From assembly GCA_041394325.1 (NCBI GenBank), contig JAWKIJ010000001.1, positions 1,240,001 through 1,304,000 on the forward strand: a DNA stretch of 64,000 bases, given 5' to 3'. The stretch comes from JAWKIJ01 sp041394325 (GTDB taxonomy: Bacteria; Actinomycetota; Acidimicrobiia; Acidimicrobiales; Microtrichaceae). The translations under genes and the position numbers were made by a program. Positions 43,503 through 55,857 of the stretch are shown in pieces. How positions within the stretch are numbered: the stretch's first letter is position 1; the number at the start of each line of letters is the position of its first letter. Below the pieces are notes generated by a model. The model was not told the origin of the DNA. It worked only from the letters and a program-made list of their open reading frames with translations, and ran no database searches.

Positions 43503-44612
43503 CTACCGGCGTGCCATCGGCACCAGTTGCTGGTACTGCCCGAGCGTGGAGATCGCGTCGTCGTACAGGCCCGCTCCGATGGCCCCCGTCTCGATCGCCG
43601 CGCGGACGAAGCCGTCGACGTCCGCGCCGGTGGCGGTGTCGGACAACCCGCCGATGGGATGCACCGCGGCGCCCGGATCACCCAGGTTGGAGCGGATCCG
43701 GTCGATGTTGTCCTTGGTGTAGCGGTATCCGTCGCGCCAGCCCGACATGGCGGTCCGGTTGGTCCAGTAGGCCATGGGCATCCACACGTCGTAGTCCCGG
43801 GCGAGGTCACGCCAGGGGAACTGTGGCCAGTAGTTGAGGTTGATCACCTCGGTGACCACGGGGGGAAGCACGATCGCGGCCAAAGGTGTCGAGGGGAAGC
43901 TCGTCCGCATCCAGTGGCTCAGCTCGATCAGCCGTTGGTTGCGGGTGGCGAGGTCCACCGCGGTCGACTCGATGTCGACGGCGACGCCGTCCAGGCCGAG
44001 CCCCGCGGCCGCGGCCAGACGGTCACGGTCCACCGCGGGGTCGGCGAAGGTCGGGAGGTACCAGCCGATCACACGGATGCCGTAGCTGCGGGCCCGGGCC
44101 ACGATCGCGGTGAGACGGTCGCGGTCGAGGACCGAGTCTCCCAACTCGGCCTTGGCCGTCTGGATGTACAGCGAGTTGATACCGCCCTGCGCCATCCGGT
44201 CCACCTGGGCGAGGGTGAAGCCCGGCGTCGCCGTCGGGTTTCGTGAGGCGACGAAGGTCGGCGACCAGTCGTACACGTCGACCCACGCGGAGGTCCCCCG
44301 GAACGACTGTGCCCTCACCGCCGAACTCTCCCGTCGGGCGCGCTCGGCCGCGTCGCGCTGCTGTACGAAGTCGACGAAGCGCACGTAGTCGGCGATCGTC
44401 ATGATCCTGACCATCCGGCCTCGGCGGCATTGCAGGACCCACCCCTTGGAGTCCCGTCCGAATCCGCTGCCGCTGCACCGCGCTCCGGCCCTGGTCAGCT
44501 GGCAGCCGGTGACCAGGAGTGTCACCACGGTGGCCATCGCGACCGTCGACGGTGCGCGTCGACGGGGATGACGCAACGGTCGGCGGGGCTCGACTGGCCG
44601 GGTCTCGATCAT
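43503..44612 (-). CDS. putative glycoside-hydrolase-like TIM-barrel lipoprotein
   Basis: This 369-residue protein has a lipoprotein-type signal (ATVVTLLVTGCQL, Cys near residue 37) and then a domain like the putative glycosyl hydrolase (DUF4015-like) group. SAWVDVYDWSPTFVAS opens the barrel, GINSLYIQTAKAELGD and IRVIGWYLPTF give strands, GVAVDIESTAVDL may hold a catalytic acid, and YDVWMPMAYWTN is a later strand. It is expected to be attached outside the membrane and act on a glycan, but the substrate is unknown and the catalytic residues are not certain. The ATG has TAGCGT 8 nt upstream and no Shine-Dalgarno. It lies upstream of icd on the same strand with a 38-bp gap. Confidence 0.72.
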   Translation of the reverse strand: MIETRPVEPRRPLRHPRRRAPSTVAMATVVTLLVTGCQLTRAGARCSGSGFGRDSKGWVLQCRRGRMVRIMTIADYVRFVDFVQQRDAAERARRESSAVRAQSFRGTSAWVDVYDWSPTFVASRNPTATPGFTLAQVDRMAQGGINSLYIQTAKAELGDSVLDRDRLTAIVARARSYGIRVIGWYLPTFADPAVDRDRLAAAAGLGLDGVAVDIESTAVDLATRNQRLIELSHWMRTSFPSTPLAAIVLPPVVTEVINLNYWPQFPWRDLARDYDVWMPMAYWTNRTAMSGWRDGYRYTKDNIDRIRSNLGDPGAAVHPIGGLSDTATGADVDGFVRAAIETGAIGAGLYDDAISTLGQYQQLVPMARR

Positions 44613-44620
44613 GGGCCGTC

Positions 44621-44626
44621 ACGCTA
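44621..44626 (-). promoter_or_regulatory. -10 hexamer TAGCGT of a probable leaderless promoter (TIM-barrel lipoprotein)
   Basis: On the minus strand TAGCGT lies 8 nt before the ATG at 44612. It is in the 113-bp divergent gap shared with the aldehyde dehydrogenase, which has its own TAGCGT on the plus strand about 30 nt before its first ATG. Confidence 0.45.
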
Positions 44627-44725
44627 ACGGCGACCGCGCCGGCCGCTACCCGCGGGTGGGGTCCCCTCACGGGCACAGCTAGCGTGGCCGACGGGCCGTT
44701 GCACGCCACGACAATGGGGGTAGCC

Positions 44726-46180
44726 ATGAGTACCGGACCACTCCAGGACCTCACCCACGACGGGTGTTTCTACGTCGACGGTCGCTGGGTTCGGCCCGCC
44801 ACCTCGTCGGCCACCACCGAGGTGGTGCACTCCGCCACCGAGGAGGTCCTCGCGGCGGTACCCATGGGCGGCGCCGACGACGTCGACACCGCGGTGGCCG
44901 CCGCGCGTGCGGCGTTCGACTCGTGGGCGTCGACGCCCGTCGACGTGCGAGCGAAGTACCTCCGCGACATCGGCGGCGCGCTCGCCTCCCGGTCCGATCG
45001 GATCGCGTCGACGATCCAGGCCGAGGTCGGCTCGCCCAAGTCGTTCTCCGAGTTCGTCCAGACCGGCCTCGCGTTGGGCGACTGGGAGACGTACGCGTCG
45101 ATCATCGAGGGCTACGGGTGGGAGACGACGATGGGCAACAGCCTCGTCGTGAAGGAACCGATCGGCGTGGTCGGCGCGATCACTCCGTGGAACTATCCGC
45201 TGTACCTCATCGTCTGCAAGGTGGGGCCGGCCCTCGCGGCGGGGTGCACCGTCGTGCTCAAGCCGTCCGAGATCACACCGCTCAACGCCTACCTGCTCGC
45301 CGAGGCCATCGACGAGGTCGGGCTTCCCGCGGGTGTGTTCAACATGGTGATCGGCGCCGGTACCGATGTCGGCGCGGCGATCTCGCCACCCCGACGTCGA
45401 CATGGTGTCGTTCACCGGCTCGGGGCGCGCTGGTGCGGAGGTGCAGCGCGACGCCGCGGCCACGGTCAAGCGCGTCGGCCTCGAACTCGGTGGCAAGTCG
45501 GCCAACGTGGTCCTCGACGACGCCGATCCCGCAGCGGTGGCCATGGGTGCCGTGTTCGGTTGCTTCATCAACTCAGGTCAGACGTGCAGCGCTCTCACCC
45601 GGGTACTCGTCCCGGCCTCGCGTGCACAGGAGTACACCGACGCGATCGTCGAGGAGGCCTCCAAGGTCCGTCTCGTCGATCCGCACGCGGACGAGCCCGA
45701 CCTGTTCCACGCGCTCGGGCCGCTGTCGTCGGCCGCGCATCGCGAACGCGTTCGCGACTACATCCGCAAGGGTGTCGACGAGGGGGCGACCCTGTTGTTG
45801 GGCGGACCCGACGTGCCAGAGGACCGTTCGACCGGGTTCTACGTGTCGCCGACCGTGTTCGGCGACGTCACACCGGACATGACGATCGCCCGCGAGGAGA
45901 TCTTCGGGCCGGTGTTGTCGATCCTCACCTACACCGACGTCGACGACGCGGTGCGCATCGCCAACGACACGGTCTACGGTCTCGCCGGCGCGGTGCAGTC
46001 CGCCGACGTCGAGCGTGCCAAAGCGGTCGCGGCGGATGCGGACGGGTCAGGTGGACGTCAATGGCGCGTCGTTCAACCCCCAGGCGCCCTTCGGCGGCTA
46101 CAAGCAGTCGGGCAACACCCGCGAGCGGCACCTACGGCCTCGAGGAGTTCCTTGAGACCAAGGCGATCCAGCTCCCCTGA
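44726..46180 (+). pseudogene. NAD(P)-dependent aldehyde dehydrogenase, three frameshifts
   Basis: The assembled product is an aldehyde dehydrogenase of about 480 residues. It has the cofactor segment GVVGAITPWNYPLYL, the Lys region TVVLKPSEITPLN, the general base in GLELGGKSANVV, the nucleophile in FINSGQTCSALTR and EEIFGPVLSILTY. The frame changes near 45390 (within AISHPDVDMVSFTG), near 46036 (before TGQVDVNGASFNPQ) and near 46125 (before GTYGLEEFLETKAI). All motifs survive once corrected, so the gene is probably intact in the organism. It oxidises an unknown aldehyde to the acid. The start is ATG 44726, or 44714 in frame. A long perfect inverted repeat follows the stop. Confidence 0.85.
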
Positions 46181-46253
46181 GCGCCCCACCGGTTTTGTCG
46201 CGCGAAAGTCGCGGCGTAGCCGCGACTTTCGCGCGACAAAACCGGTGGGGCGC
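46181..46253. repeat. 73-bp perfect palindromic element, copy 1 (REP-like)
   Basis: Two 35-bp arms (46181-46215 and 46219-46253) are exact reverse complements around a 3-nt spacer GTA. The arm core TTTTGTCGCGCGAAAGTCGC recurs in a second palindrome at 61193-61245. The element lies between the aldehyde dehydrogenase stop and the ABC exporter gene. It could act as a terminator, but its recurrence suggests a dispersed palindromic repeat. Confidence 0.9.
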
Positions 46254-46270
46254 ATGGAAACGGCGCGGAC

Positions 46271-48147
46271 GTGAGCGGTGGTGAGGGTGTGAACGACGAC
46301 GGGCGTTCGCTCAATCGCCGGGGCGCCTCGTTGATCGCGATTCGTGCGGACCCACCCGATGCCGATGGCCGTCTCGGTACTCGGCGCGGTGGCGTTCGCA
46401 GCGGCGGCCGTCGGGGCGACCGCGGTGTTGGGCCGGGCCACCGACGAGGTCGTCGGGCCTGCGTTCGGCCGCGGCGTCTCCACGACGACGTTGCGCACGT
46501 GGAGCGTCGCCCTCGTCGCCGTGGGCGCCGGGCGCGGCCTGTCCGTCGTGGTGCGGCGCTACTTCGCCGCCATGCTCGAGGCCCGGATGCAGGCGGGGCT
46601 CCGCACCCAGGTGGTCGACAAGTACCTGACCGCGCCGATGTCGTTCCACCAGACCCGTCGCCCTGGTGAGCTGCTGGCGCATGCCGACGCGGACGTGATC
46701 GGGACGACCACCGTCATCAAACCGTTGCCGTTCAGCATCGGTCTCGTCGCGCTCGTGGTCTTCGCCTTCGTCAGCCTGATCCTCGTGGACCCGGTGTTCG
46801 CTCTGGTCGCGGCGTGCCTGTTCCCCTTCTGACCGTCGTCAACCGCGTGTACGCGTCGGCGGCGGAGGCGCCGTCGGCCCGGGTGCAGCAGCGGCTCGGA
46901 GAGGTCACCACCCTGGCACACGAGAGCTTCGAGGCGACGATGGTGGTCAAGACGCTCGGCCTCGAACGGCACACCTCGACCCGGTTCGCCGAGGCCGCCG
47001 ACCGCCTCCGTACCGAGCGGCTGCACGTCGGTCGGCTCCGGGCCGGCTTCGAACCGGTCCTGGACATGCTGCCCAACCTCGGAACGGTCGCGCTGCTCGT
47101 GGTAGGTGCCTGGCGGATCGACGCGGGAGGGCGAGCACCGGTGACCTGGTACAGGCGGCTGCGTTGTTCTCGATCCTCGCGTTCCCGATGCGCGTGTTCG
47201 GCTTCTTCCTCGAGGAGCTCCCCGCGCCGTCGTCTCGGTGGCGCGTCGACGACGTGTTGTCCACCGTCGACTCACCCCACCTCGAGGGGCTTGGCACCGC
47301 GACCGACACTCGACCCGTGCCCGGCGGTCACGGTGCTGCCGTTTCCGGCCCGAGTGCTCCCGTCTCGGTCGAGTTCCGCGACGTGCACTTCGACTACGGC
47401 GACGGGCCGGTGCTCCGCGGGGTGACGTTCCGGATCGAACCCGGTGAGACCGTCGCCCTGGTCGGGCCCACGGGTTCGGGGAAGTCGACGCTCCTGTCGT
47501 TGCTGATTCGCCTCCACGAACCGGGGTCCGGATCGATCCTGTTGGACGGTCGACCCGTCGTCGAGATGTCCGACCGCGACCTTGCGGCCATGGCATCGCT
47601 CGTCTTCCAGGAGTCGTTCCTGTTCGCGACCACGATTCGGGACAACGTGGACACCATCGGCGGTGGCCGCTCCCGGACCGGAGCCGTCCGGGCGGCGTCC
47701 CACGACGCCGTCGGGGATCCGACCGGCGTGCTGCGTCGCAGCGCCGAGACGGCGAGGGTCGCCGGGGTGATCGACCGGCTGCCCCACGGCTGGGACACCG
47801 TGGTCGGAGAGCGGGGGGTGACCCTCTCGGGCGGTCAGCGGCAGCGGATCGCCCTCGCCCGGGCACTCGCCACCTCGCCGCGTCTGCTGATGCTCGACGA
47901 CGCGACATCCGCGGTCGATCCCACCGTCGAGGCCCGGATCCTCGGCAACCTCGCTCAGCATCACGATCGTCCGACGGTGCTGGTGGTGGCACACCGCCTG
48001 TCGACGATCGCGATGGCGGATCGGGTGCTGCTGTTGGACGACGGGGTCATCGTCGCGCAGGGGCCGCATCGGGAACTGCTGGCCGATCCGCGCTATGCGT
48101 CGCTGGCCCGGGCCTACGAACGCGGCTCCGGAGCGGGAGGGATGTGA
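46271..48147 (+). pseudogene. ABC exporter half-transporter (first of a pair), frameshifted
   Basis: The gene encodes one membrane domain (six helices expected) fused to an ATPase. Three frames are needed. An N-terminal piece runs from about 46271 to 46344 (VNDDGRSLNRRGASLIAIR). Then MPMAVSVLGAVAFAAAAVGA to about 46829, LLTVVNRVYASAAEAPSARV to about 47131 and GDLVQAAALFSILAFPMRV to the stop at 48147. ATPase motifs are intact: Walker A VGPTGSGKSTLL, Q-loop LVFQESFLF, signature TLSGGQRQRIAL, Walker B LLMLDDATSAVD and H-loop VVAHRLSTIA. Together with the next gene it forms a heterodimeric ABC exporter of lipids, peptides or drugs. The breaks are probably sequence errors. Confidence 0.85.
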
Positions 48148-50048
48148 TGAGCGCCGCCACCACACCGACCGACGAGGAGAGCGGGCGCGTCAGGGCGGCG
48201 TCGGTCTTGCGCCGCGGCATCGCCGAGAGCCCCGAGTTGCGACGGGGCCTGTCGGTGACCGTCGCCCTGGCGCTCGTCGTCGCCGCGGGCCGGATCGTCA
48301 TCCCCATTGCGATCCAGCAGATCATCGACCGCGGGATACGAGCTCCCGGTGGCTTCCGGCCGGGGTTCGCCCTGGGTGCCTCCGGGGCCGCCGCCGTGGC
48401 CCTCGTCGTGATCGCGCTGGTCAACCGGGCGACCTACCTCCGGCTGATCCGGGCCGCGGAGGACATGTTGTTCGGCCTGCGGACCAGGTCCTTCGACCAC
48501 GTACAGCGGTTGAGCCTCCGCACCCATCACGGGTCCCGTCGCGGCGTGCTCGTCAGCCGTGTGACATCCGACATCGACACGATCGCCCAGTTCGCCCAAT
48601 GGGGTGCCGTGTCCTGGATCGTGGACGCCACGGTGATCGTGGGCGTCTTCGGTGTGCTCGTTGTCTACTCGTGGCAGATCGCCCTCATCACCGCCGCGAT
48701 CTTCGTCCCCGTCGTACCCCTGCTGATGTGGGTGCAGCGCCACCAGATCCGGGCATACGACGAGGTCCGTGATGCCGTCGGCGAGACGCTGAGCGAGATC
48801 AGCGAGACGGTCGGCGGCGCGGCGGTGATCCGCGCGTACGGCATCGCGGACCGCTCCCGGGATCGGCTCCACCGGGCAATCGCGCGGCAGTACCGCGCGC
48901 AGATGCGCGCGGCGTGGTACTTCGCGCTGATGTTTCCGGTGGCCGACGTGTTCGGGTCGATCGCCCTCGGGACGATCCTGGTGGTGGCGTGCACGGCCGG
49001 CGTCGGTTGGGGCCTCAACGCCGGCGTGGTCATCGGGTGCCTGTTCCTCGTCTCGTTGCTGTTGCAGCCGATCGGGGAGATCGGCGAGATCCTCGACCAG
49101 ACCCAGACCGCGGTCGCCGGATGGAACAAGGTGCTGAACCTGCTGGACGAACCGGTGGAGGTGCTCGATCCCCCCGTGGGTCGGACCCTTCCCGAGGGTG
49201 CGCTGGCGGTGGCGGTCCGTGACGTGTCCTACGGCTACGCACCGGACCGCCCGGTCCTGCACCACATCGACCTGCAGATCGAGGCAGGGTCCCACGTGGC
49301 CCTGGTGGGCGAGACGGGATCGGGCAAGAGCACGCTCGCGATGCTGTTGGTCCGCCTGGCGGATCCTTCCGAGGGGACCGTGGCCGTCGGTGGCGTCGAC
49401 CTCCGTGATGTCGGCTCCGACGATCGGCGTCGGCGGATCCGTCTGGTGCCCCAGGACGGGTTCCTCTTCGACGACACGGTCGGTGCCAACATCGCGCTGG
49501 GCCTCGGACCGACCGAACGGGGACCGATCCCGACCGGCGGGATCGAGTCCGCGTGTTCGGCGTTGGGCATCGACGCCTGGATCGCCTCGTTGCCGGCCGG
49601 GCTCGACACGGAGGTGGGCCGTCGCGGCGAGGCGCTGTCGGTGGGCGAGCGCCAACTCGTCGCGCTCGCCCGTGCCCAGATGGGCGACGCCGGGCTGCTC
49701 GTGCTCGACGAGGCCACCAGTTCGGTGGACGCGGCGACCGAGCAGTCCTTGGCCGCCGCGCTGGCCGCGGTGGGGGAGGGGCGTACGAGTGTGAGCGTCG
49801 CTCACCGCCTGTCGACCGCCGAGCACGCCGACGTCGTGGTGGTACTGCACGAGGGGCGGATCGTGGAGCGCGGCCGCCACGTCGACCTCGTCGCCGCCGG
49901 CGGTCGGTACGCCGCGATGTACCGGTCGTGGCTCGGCAACACCCGGGCCGGCGGGGAGCGGACGCCGCGGCGGGCACGGACGGGGCGCTGGACTCGGCTG
50001 CCCACACCGATGCCCCTAGCATCGGAACCGACCTTTCCGTGGGAATGA
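48147..50048 (+). CDS. ABC exporter half-transporter (second of a pair)
   Basis: This 633-residue protein has a six-helix type I exporter membrane domain (about 30-320) and a C-terminal ATPase with Walker A VGETGSGKSTLA, Q-loop RLVPQDGFLFD, signature ALSVGERQLVAL and Walker B LLVLDEATSSVD. The signature reads LSVGE instead of LSGGQ, the usual sign of the degenerate partner in heterodimeric exporters. The upstream gene has the canonical LSGGQ and an Asp instead of Glu after Walker B. So each protein would contribute one degenerate feature. The start overlaps or abuts the stop of the upstream gene. Substrate unknown. Confidence 0.92.
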   Translation: MSAATTPTDEESGRVRAASVLRRGIAESPELRRGLSVTVALALVVAAGRIVIPIAIQQIIDRGIRAPGGFRPGFALGASGAAAVALVVIALVNRATYLRLIRAAEDMLFGLRTRSFDHVQRLSLRTHHGSRRGVLVSRVTSDIDTIAQFAQWGAVSWIVDATVIVGVFGVLVVYSWQIALITAAIFVPVVPLLMWVQRHQIRAYDEVRDAVGETLSEISETVGGAAVIRAYGIADRSRDRLHRAIARQYRAQMRAAWYFALMFPVADVFGSIALGTILVVACTAGVGWGLNAGVVIGCLFLVSLLLQPIGEIGEILDQTQTAVAGWNKVLNLLDEPVEVLDPPVGRTLPEGALAVAVRDVSYGYAPDRPVLHHIDLQIEAGSHVALVGETGSGKSTLAMLLVRLADPSEGTVAVGGVDLRDVGSDDRRRRIRLVPQDGFLFDDTVGANIALGLGPTERGPIPTGGIESACSALGIDAWIASLPAGLDTEVGRRGEALSVGERQLVALARAQMGDAGLLVLDEATSSVDAATEQSLAAALAAVGEGRTSVSVAHRLSTAEHADVVVVLHEGRIVERGRHVDLVAAGGRYAAMYRSWLGNTRAGGERTPRRARTGRWTRLPTPMPLASEPTFPWE

Positions 50049-50059
50049 ACAGGAGTCAC

Positions 50060-51052
<993 letters not shown>

Positions 51053-51091
51053 CCGGCCCCACCCCGACCGGCGCGGCCCGGGTCCGTCGCG

Positions 51092-51931
51092 CTACTTCAG
51101 GAACTTCGACGTCGTGTTGTCGGCCAGCACCTTGCCGCCGGTCTGACACGTCGCGCAGTAGTTCACGTCGTAGGCGTGGTACGACACCTCGCGGATCTGG
51201 TCGCCGCACCGTTCGCACGTCTGGCCTGTTCGATGGTGAACGTGCGCGAGCCGTTGCGCCGAGGCGACCATCTCGGTGCGGCTGCGTTCGTCGGAGATCG
51301 ACTCGGTGACGGTCGTGGCGATCGCGTCGAGCAGCGCGAGCCGCTGGGCGCCATCGAGTTTCGCGGCGGGAGCGAACGGCGAGAGGCGCGCCGTCCAGCA
51401 GATCTCGTTGGCGAGGCGACGTCCCAGGCCGGCGAGGCGGCGCTGATCACGCAGGACCCCGTGCAGCCGGGCGCCACCGGCATCGTCCAGGATGGTGTCG
51501 AGGCCGTCGCGTGCCACACGGTCGGCTTCGGGTCCCAGCCCGGCGAACACGTCGGCGTCGGTGCCCTCGTCCGCAACGACCCACACCCCGGCACGCTTCT
51601 CGGTCCCTGCCTCGGTCAACAGGAGCGGGTCCGTCTCCTCGAAGCGCCAACGGGCGAGCCCTCCGCGGGGGCGTGCCCTGGGCTTGGTGTCGGGCTTGAG
51701 GCGCCCGCCCTGCATGAGGTGGACGACGAAGGTGACCGTGCCGAAGTGCAACAGGAGGTACTTGCCCCGGGTGTCGACCCCCCCGAGGCGTCGGCCGAGC
51801 GCGAGGTCGGGCGACGGACCGGCGGTCTTGAGCGCCGTGAAGCTCAACGCCTCGAAGCCGCTGAGCGTGCATCCGCCGTAGCGGTCGCCGAGGCGCTCGG
51901 CGTGGACCCGGACCTCGGGGAGCTCAGGCAT
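51092..51931 (-). CDS. Fpg/Nei-family DNA glycosylase
   Basis: The 279-residue base-excision-repair enzyme begins MPELPEVRVHAERL, with the N-terminal Pro nucleophile and Glu. The helix-two-turn-helix region includes GLGRRLANEICWTARLSPFA. The C-terminal zinc finger is CERCGDQIREVSYHA...YCATCQTGGK. It excises oxidised purines or pyrimidines and cuts the abasic strand. Whether it is MutM (8-oxoG) or Nei-like cannot be decided; the zinc-finger tail (TGGKVLADNTTSKFLK) is not the usual MutM Q-G-R ending, so a Nei-like type is favoured. The ATG overlaps the end of the SCP2-like gene by 8 bp. Confidence 0.9.
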   Translation of the reverse strand: MPELPEVRVHAERLGDRYGGCTLSGFEALSFTALKTAGPSPDLALGRRLGGVDTRGKYLLLHFGTVTFVVHLMQGGRLKPDTKPRARPRGGLARWRFEETDPLLLTEAGTEKRAGVWVVADEGTDADVFAGLGPEADRVARDGLDTILDDAGGARLHGVLRDQRRLAGLGRRLANEICWTARLSPFAPAAKLDGAQRLALLDAIATTVTESISDERSRTEMVASAQRLAHVHHRTGQTCERCGDQIREVSYHAYDVNYCATCQTGGKVLADNTTSKFLK

Positions 51932-52394
51932 CGCGCTCGGCGCGCAACGGTGCCAGCGCCGCAGCGACCGCGTTGAGCAGCGGTCGGAGTTCGACCGCCA
52001 CCAGCGGATCGCCCTGCATGCGCAGCCGGTCGTGCAGGACCGCGGACGACGGAGCGTCCTCGCCGGTGGTGATCCGGGCCGCGACGTCGGGAGCGCAGAC
52101 GAGCCGCAGGCTCGGTACCGGATGGTCCCGTGGCTCCTCGACGCTCAACGCGCCGGCGTGCACCGTGAGTCGCCAGCCCCGCGGCGGAGAGGCGACGGTA
52201 TCGGCTGGATCGGAGGTGCCGGAGGGGAGGTCGCCGGCGGCGGTGTCGGGTGGAGCGTCGCCGGGCACGGCCACCAACAGTTCGATCGACCGGTCGGGGA
52301 GCGCCCGCACCGCGTCGGCCACCTCGTCGGACCCGGCGAGCAGCGCCGCTGCGGCGTGTCGCCAGGCTTCGGTCAGCGGTTCGGGACCCGACAT
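51924..52394 (-). CDS. SCP2 sterol-transfer-domain-like protein
   Basis: This protein of about 156 residues resembles an SCP2-type domain. RLTVHAGALSVEEP and LRLVCAPDVAARITTGED, with RLRMQGDPLVAVELRPLL near the end, match the pattern of strands and the amphipathic last helix. No signal peptide is seen. Such domains bind hydrophobic ligands; here the ligand is unknown. The ATG at 52394 is chosen because TACCCT lies 8 nt upstream (52403-52408, minus strand), as at other leaderless genes; a start at 52415 is possible. It diverges from the next gene. Confidence 0.6.
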   Translation of the reverse strand: MSGPEPLTEAWRHAAAALLAGSDEVADAVRALPDRSIELLVAVPGDAPPDTAAGDLPSGTSDPADTVASPPRGWRLTVHAGALSVEEPRDHPVPSLRLVCAPDVAARITTGEDAPSSAVLHDRLRMQGDPLVAVELRPLLNAVAAALAPLRAERDA

Positions 52395-52435
52395 CGCGCG
52401 CGAGGGTACCGGCATCGTCGCGCCACGATGGTGAG

Positions 52436-53047
52436 GTGTCCGACCTCCCCTCCTGGCCCGGCGCCGGCTCCTGCACCCTGTGGTGGTCGAGCGCGGTGGG
52501 CGGTGGAGTCGTGCACATCGTCAGGTCCGCGCGGGGCCCCGACGGAACCGACGGGACCCTCGACGAGGCGACCCGGCGACGGCCGACGGGAGACCTGATG
52601 GCAGGCTGGTGGCCGAGCAGCAGTGGGGCGAATGGCCTGTCGGTGCTCGCCACGGCGTTGGATCGGTCACGCTCGACGGATCACCGAACGGCGTCGTGGG
52701 CCGAGTTGCGTGGTCCCGGGGTGTGGGCAGAGCTCGTCACCATGTCGGCCGGCCATCTGGGGGTCGGACTCGAATGCTTCGGGGTGAGCGTGGAACGGGG
52801 CGAGGTGCTGACCGGTGATGAGCATCGACGCGGTGTGCTGGTGCCGTTCGGTCTGGAGTTGGTGGTGGAGCTTGCCGCATCACCACCCGGTGCCGCGGCG
52901 CGGTCGGCGAGGCCTTCCCGCCGGTCGCTGTTCGTGACCGACGCGGCCGTCGACGGTGTGGTGCTGGTCGGCCACGACGCGGTCGAGGTGACCGGTGCCG
53001 GACGGTGCGTCGTCGGTGTCGGTCGGCCCGACCGGGCCGACCGTTGA
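52436..53047 (+). CDS. hypothetical protein
   Basis: This 203-residue Gly/Val/Arg-rich protein has the start segment VSDLPSWPGAGSCTLWWSSA. I see no signal peptide, membrane helix or known motif. The GTG has CACGAT 6 nt upstream, a near match to the -10 hexamer of leaderless genes here, which supports that this is a real gene. It diverges from the SCP2-like gene, and its end is 2 bp from that of sdhB. The codon pattern is compatible with coding, but the function is unknown. Confidence 0.5.
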   Translation: MSDLPSWPGAGSCTLWWSSAVGGGVVHIVRSARGPDGTDGTLDEATRRRPTGDLMAGWWPSSSGANGLSVLATALDRSRSTDHRTASWAELRGPGVWAELVTMSAGHLGVGLECFGVSVERGEVLTGDEHRRGVLVPFGLELVVELAASPPGAAARSARPSRRSLFVTDAAVDGVVLVGHDAVEVTGAGRCVVGVGRPDRADR

Positions 53048-53049
53048 GC

Positions 53050-53829
53050 TCAGCCCGCCGTGCGTTGCCCGCCGCGGCGGCGGTTGGAGAGCTTTGCCTT
53101 GAGGTAGTCACGGTTCATCATGGCGATGAAGTCGATCGTGATCTCCTTGGGGCACGCCTCCTGGCACTCGCCGTGGTTCGTGCAGCTCCCGAAGTACTCC
53201 TCCATGGTCTCGACCATGTTCTCGGTGCGTGCCCAGCGTTCGGCCTGGCCCTGGGGCAGCATGTTGAGGTGCTGCAGCTTCGCCGAGGTGAAGAGCTGGG
53301 CGGCCGAATTGGGGCACGCCGCCACGCACGCACCGCAGCCGATGCACGCGGCCGCGTCCATGGCCGCGTCGGCGGCGTCCTTGGGGACGGGCGTGAGGTT
53401 GGCCTCGGGTGCCGCGCCGGTGGACACCGTGATGTAACCGCCGGACTCGATGATGCGGTCGAACGACGCGCGGTTGACCATCAGGTCCTTGACGACGGGG
53501 AAGGCCGCGGCGCGCCACGGCTCCACGGTGATCGTGTCGCCGCTCTGGAACTGTCGCATGTGGAGCTGACAGGTCGCCGTCGCCTTCTGTGGTCCGTGCG
53601 CCTGGCCGTTGATCATCACACCACAGGTGCCGCAGATGCCCTCCCGGCAGTCGTGGTCGAAGGTGATCGGTTCCTTGTCCTTGGCGATGAGATCCTCGTT
53701 GACGTAGTCCAACATCTCGAGGAACGACGCGTCGTCGGCGATCTCGGTGTGGTAGGTCTCGAAGCGGCCGGGGCTGTCCGGTCCGTCCTGACGCCAGACC
53801 CTGAGCGTCAGCTTCAACATGTTCGACAT
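53050..53829 (-). CDS. sdhB: succinate dehydrogenase iron-sulfur subunit
   Basis: The 259-residue subunit passes electrons from FAD in SdhA to quinone. The [2Fe-2S] ligands are in DCREGICGTCG and ATCQLH. The [4Fe-4S]/[3Fe-4S] ligands are in AACIGCGACVAACPNS and SCTNHGECQEACP. The tail (KLSNRRRGGQRTAG) is basic. It begins MSNMLKLTLRVWRQD and is the last gene of sdhCAB, 52 bp after sdhA. Confidence 0.95.
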   Translation of the reverse strand: MSNMLKLTLRVWRQDGPDSPGRFETYHTEIADDASFLEMLDYVNEDLIAKDKEPITFDHDCREGICGTCGVMINGQAHGPQKATATCQLHMRQFQSGDTITVEPWRAAAFPVVKDLMVNRASFDRIIESGGYITVSTGAAPEANLTPVPKDAADAAMDAAACIGCGACVAACPNSAAQLFTSAKLQHLNMLPQGQAERWARTENMVETMEEYFGSCTNHGECQEACPKEITIDFIAMMNRDYLKAKLSNRRRGGQRTAG

Positions 53830-53881
53830 CAGTGGACTCCGACGTGGGGGAGATGGACCGGACAGGGGCTCGGGGAGGTGC

Positions 53882-55817
<1,936 letters not shown>

Positions 55818-55857
55818 GTCCTTGGTGCCTCGTGGTGCGCTCGGTCGTGGGTAGGGG

